Positions 62,661-64,000 of a stretch of DNA of 64,000 nt are shown here, in pieces. Under the pieces are notes generated by a model, which made no database searches, had not been told where the DNA came from, and saw only the letters and a program-made list of their open reading frames with translations. Position 1 is the first letter of the stretch; each line of letters starts with the position of its first letter. Source of the DNA: Scortum barcoo (lineage: Eukaryota; Chordata; Actinopteri; Centrarchiformes; Terapontidae); NCBI GenBank assembly GCA_023238725.1, contig CM041548.1, forward strand, positions 11,521,752 through 11,585,751. Direction: 5' to 3'. Both the position numbers and the translations under genes were made by a program.

Positions 62661-63239
62661 TTAAATTACTCTCTCCGTGCTATGTGTGTCTGTGAATGAG
62701 CATCGGGGGCTTACTTTATTCAAGAATTAAACAAGTCAACTTGTCAAGGAGCCGCAGCACCGTGGCTTTGAGCGAGCAAGCTGCAGCCAAAACACAGATC
62801 TCCCTCTTCTCGTCTGTTCCCCTGCCCCTGCTCCCTTCACCACCCCTTTCACCTCCTATTCAGGCTATTAAAGAGTCATTCTCAATATATGGGTTAATAT
62901 ATGTGCTTAAATTCAAAACAGGCTAATAAAAGGCTTTCTTCATACAGGCGCACTAACAAATTGAATAGCCTCACAGTGCTGATGAGGAGAAAACATTTTG
63001 CTAAGGGGATTTCAATGGAGCGTCGAGGCTGTTTTGTGTGGGACGGAGCCATCCTGTGTGTATCAACAACTGTGTGTGTGTGTGTGGTGTGTCGGTGTGG
63101 AATCAGGGGGGGTTACATGGGCTTCAATAAGAAAGAATGGGAGTGACTTTTTTTGTGGAAGACTTGATAAACTCAATAGAGCTTTCGAGGGCCCACTCAA
63201 TGATGAGTCAATGAGGTGGACTTGAATAGTGGGGGTGAT

Positions 63240-63325
63240 GGAGTGAGACACACACACACACAAAGTGATCTTTTGCTGTCTCTCTCTCTCACACACACAC
63301 ACATAGGCACACACACACACACACC
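63240..63325. repeat. (CA)n/(CT)n microsatellites
   Basis: CA run at 63248-63262, CT run 63280-63290, then CA 63291-63325. Confidence 0.9.
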
Positions 63326-63626
63326 AAAGTCCCATTAGACAGTCTCTGGTCACTCAACATGTAGGTTTAATGGCACAGAGCGATGCGTTTGAGAGAAAAG
63401 AGGAAGGGAAGGGAAGGAAAGGAAGAGGGTTAGCTGTATGCAAAAAGAGAGGAGATGCAAAAGGATGTAAATACAGGGTTGTGTTTGGACTGACAGCAGT
63501 GCGCCACATTGCCACACACCCAGACATGTCCACCCAGACATGTCTGCCTCCTTCTATTCCCTTTCCTGTCTTCTTTGCCCACTAACCCCTGCTTGTGTGC
63601 TGTCTAAAATTGATGCGTGGGTATCT

Positions 63627-63665
63627 GTGTGTGTGTGTATGTGTGTGTGTGTGTGTGTGTGTGTC
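63627..63665. repeat. (TG)n microsatellite
   Basis: About 18 TG units with one TATG step. Confidence 0.95.
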
Positions 63666-64000
63666 TGCTGTGTGCAGCCTACAGAATACACCAGAACCCC
63701 CACACAGTTTACACCCCAGTGGAGACCATTAGTGATTCTCTACCAGACACACATAGTCTGAGAGAAACCCAGGAAAAGAGGCAAAAGTGCAGAGGAGAGG
63801 GGGAGATGGGGAGGGAGGGAGGGACAGAGAGACAGAATCAAGAGAAGAAGGATGAGAGAAAGAGAGAGTCAGTGACAGACTGGCAGACTGATATACAGAC
63901 ACACACAGATGGGAAGATAAATGAACAGATATTCTGGCAGCGCTACACAATACTGAGAGAAAAGGAAAGGGAACATCAGGGCAAACGTCAGTACTCTTCC

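Larger units (their letters stand above)
45729..64000 (-). other. runx1t1: probable 5' intron of runx1t1; first exon not found
   Basis: The exon at 45591-45728 starts in mid-codon after a good acceptor, so at least one coding exon lies upstream on the minus strand. I could not recognise it in this 18 kb. Known alternative N-termini of the family are short, and such exons are easily missed. The stretch is rich in CA/TG and GA microsatellites and holds the repeat and regulatory candidates listed separately. Long open frames here are translations of simple repeats. Confidence 0.65.

Noticed and set aside
1..64000. CRISPR arrays, bacterial-type operons, prophage or toxin systems
   Set aside because: None seen. 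The short tandem repeats are microsatellites and the gene structure is that of a vertebrate.

Overview
The window is vertebrate nuclear DNA, almost certainly from a ray-finned (teleost) fish and probably a percomorph. Coding sequence is broken into short exons with GT/AG borders. Introns are compact (about 0.7-3.7 kb) compared with a mammal. There are many CA/GA microsatellites, and the retrotransposon relics belong to families common in fish. I see no bacterial operons, CRISPR arrays, prophage, or tRNA/rRNA genes.

The one protein gene I can support is on the minus strand and runs from 45728 down to a TAA stop at 26308. It is the fish orthologue of RUNX1T1 (ETO/MTG8), a transcriptional corepressor. 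I assembled ten coding exons by eye, and every junction has a GT donor, an AG acceptor and a matching reading phase. Together they give 592 residues with all four Nervy homology regions in order: NHR1/TAFH, the NHR2 oligomerisation helix, NHR3, and the NHR4 MYND zinc finger. The first coding exon(s) and the promoter are not identified. The first exon seen begins in mid-codon and corresponds to the exon onto which RUNX1 is fused in human t(8;21) leukaemia.

Layout from left to right. 1-22300 is intergenic DNA downstream of the gene. It holds a fish interspersed repeat (about 3280-3630), a decayed L2-like LINE on the plus strand (about 6890-9800), a second decayed LINE on the minus strand (about 15740-18540), GA/CT microsatellites, and a block at 19180-20290 that looks like a conserved enhancer. 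About 22290-26307 is the probable long 3' UTR. 26308-45728 is the exon-intron body of runx1t1. 45729-64000 is most likely the 5' intron, rich in CA/TG tracts, with candidate regulatory blocks (49740-50140, 62100-62660) and a probable mobile repeat (60460-61010).

The points most worth a second look are the long UG tract just inside one 5' splice site, a triple AP-1 site in an intron, the LINE copy whose reverse-transcriptase catalytic box is precisely missing, a LINE RT fragment inside a runx1t1 intron, and the enhancer-like blocks. I found no convincing new biological system.
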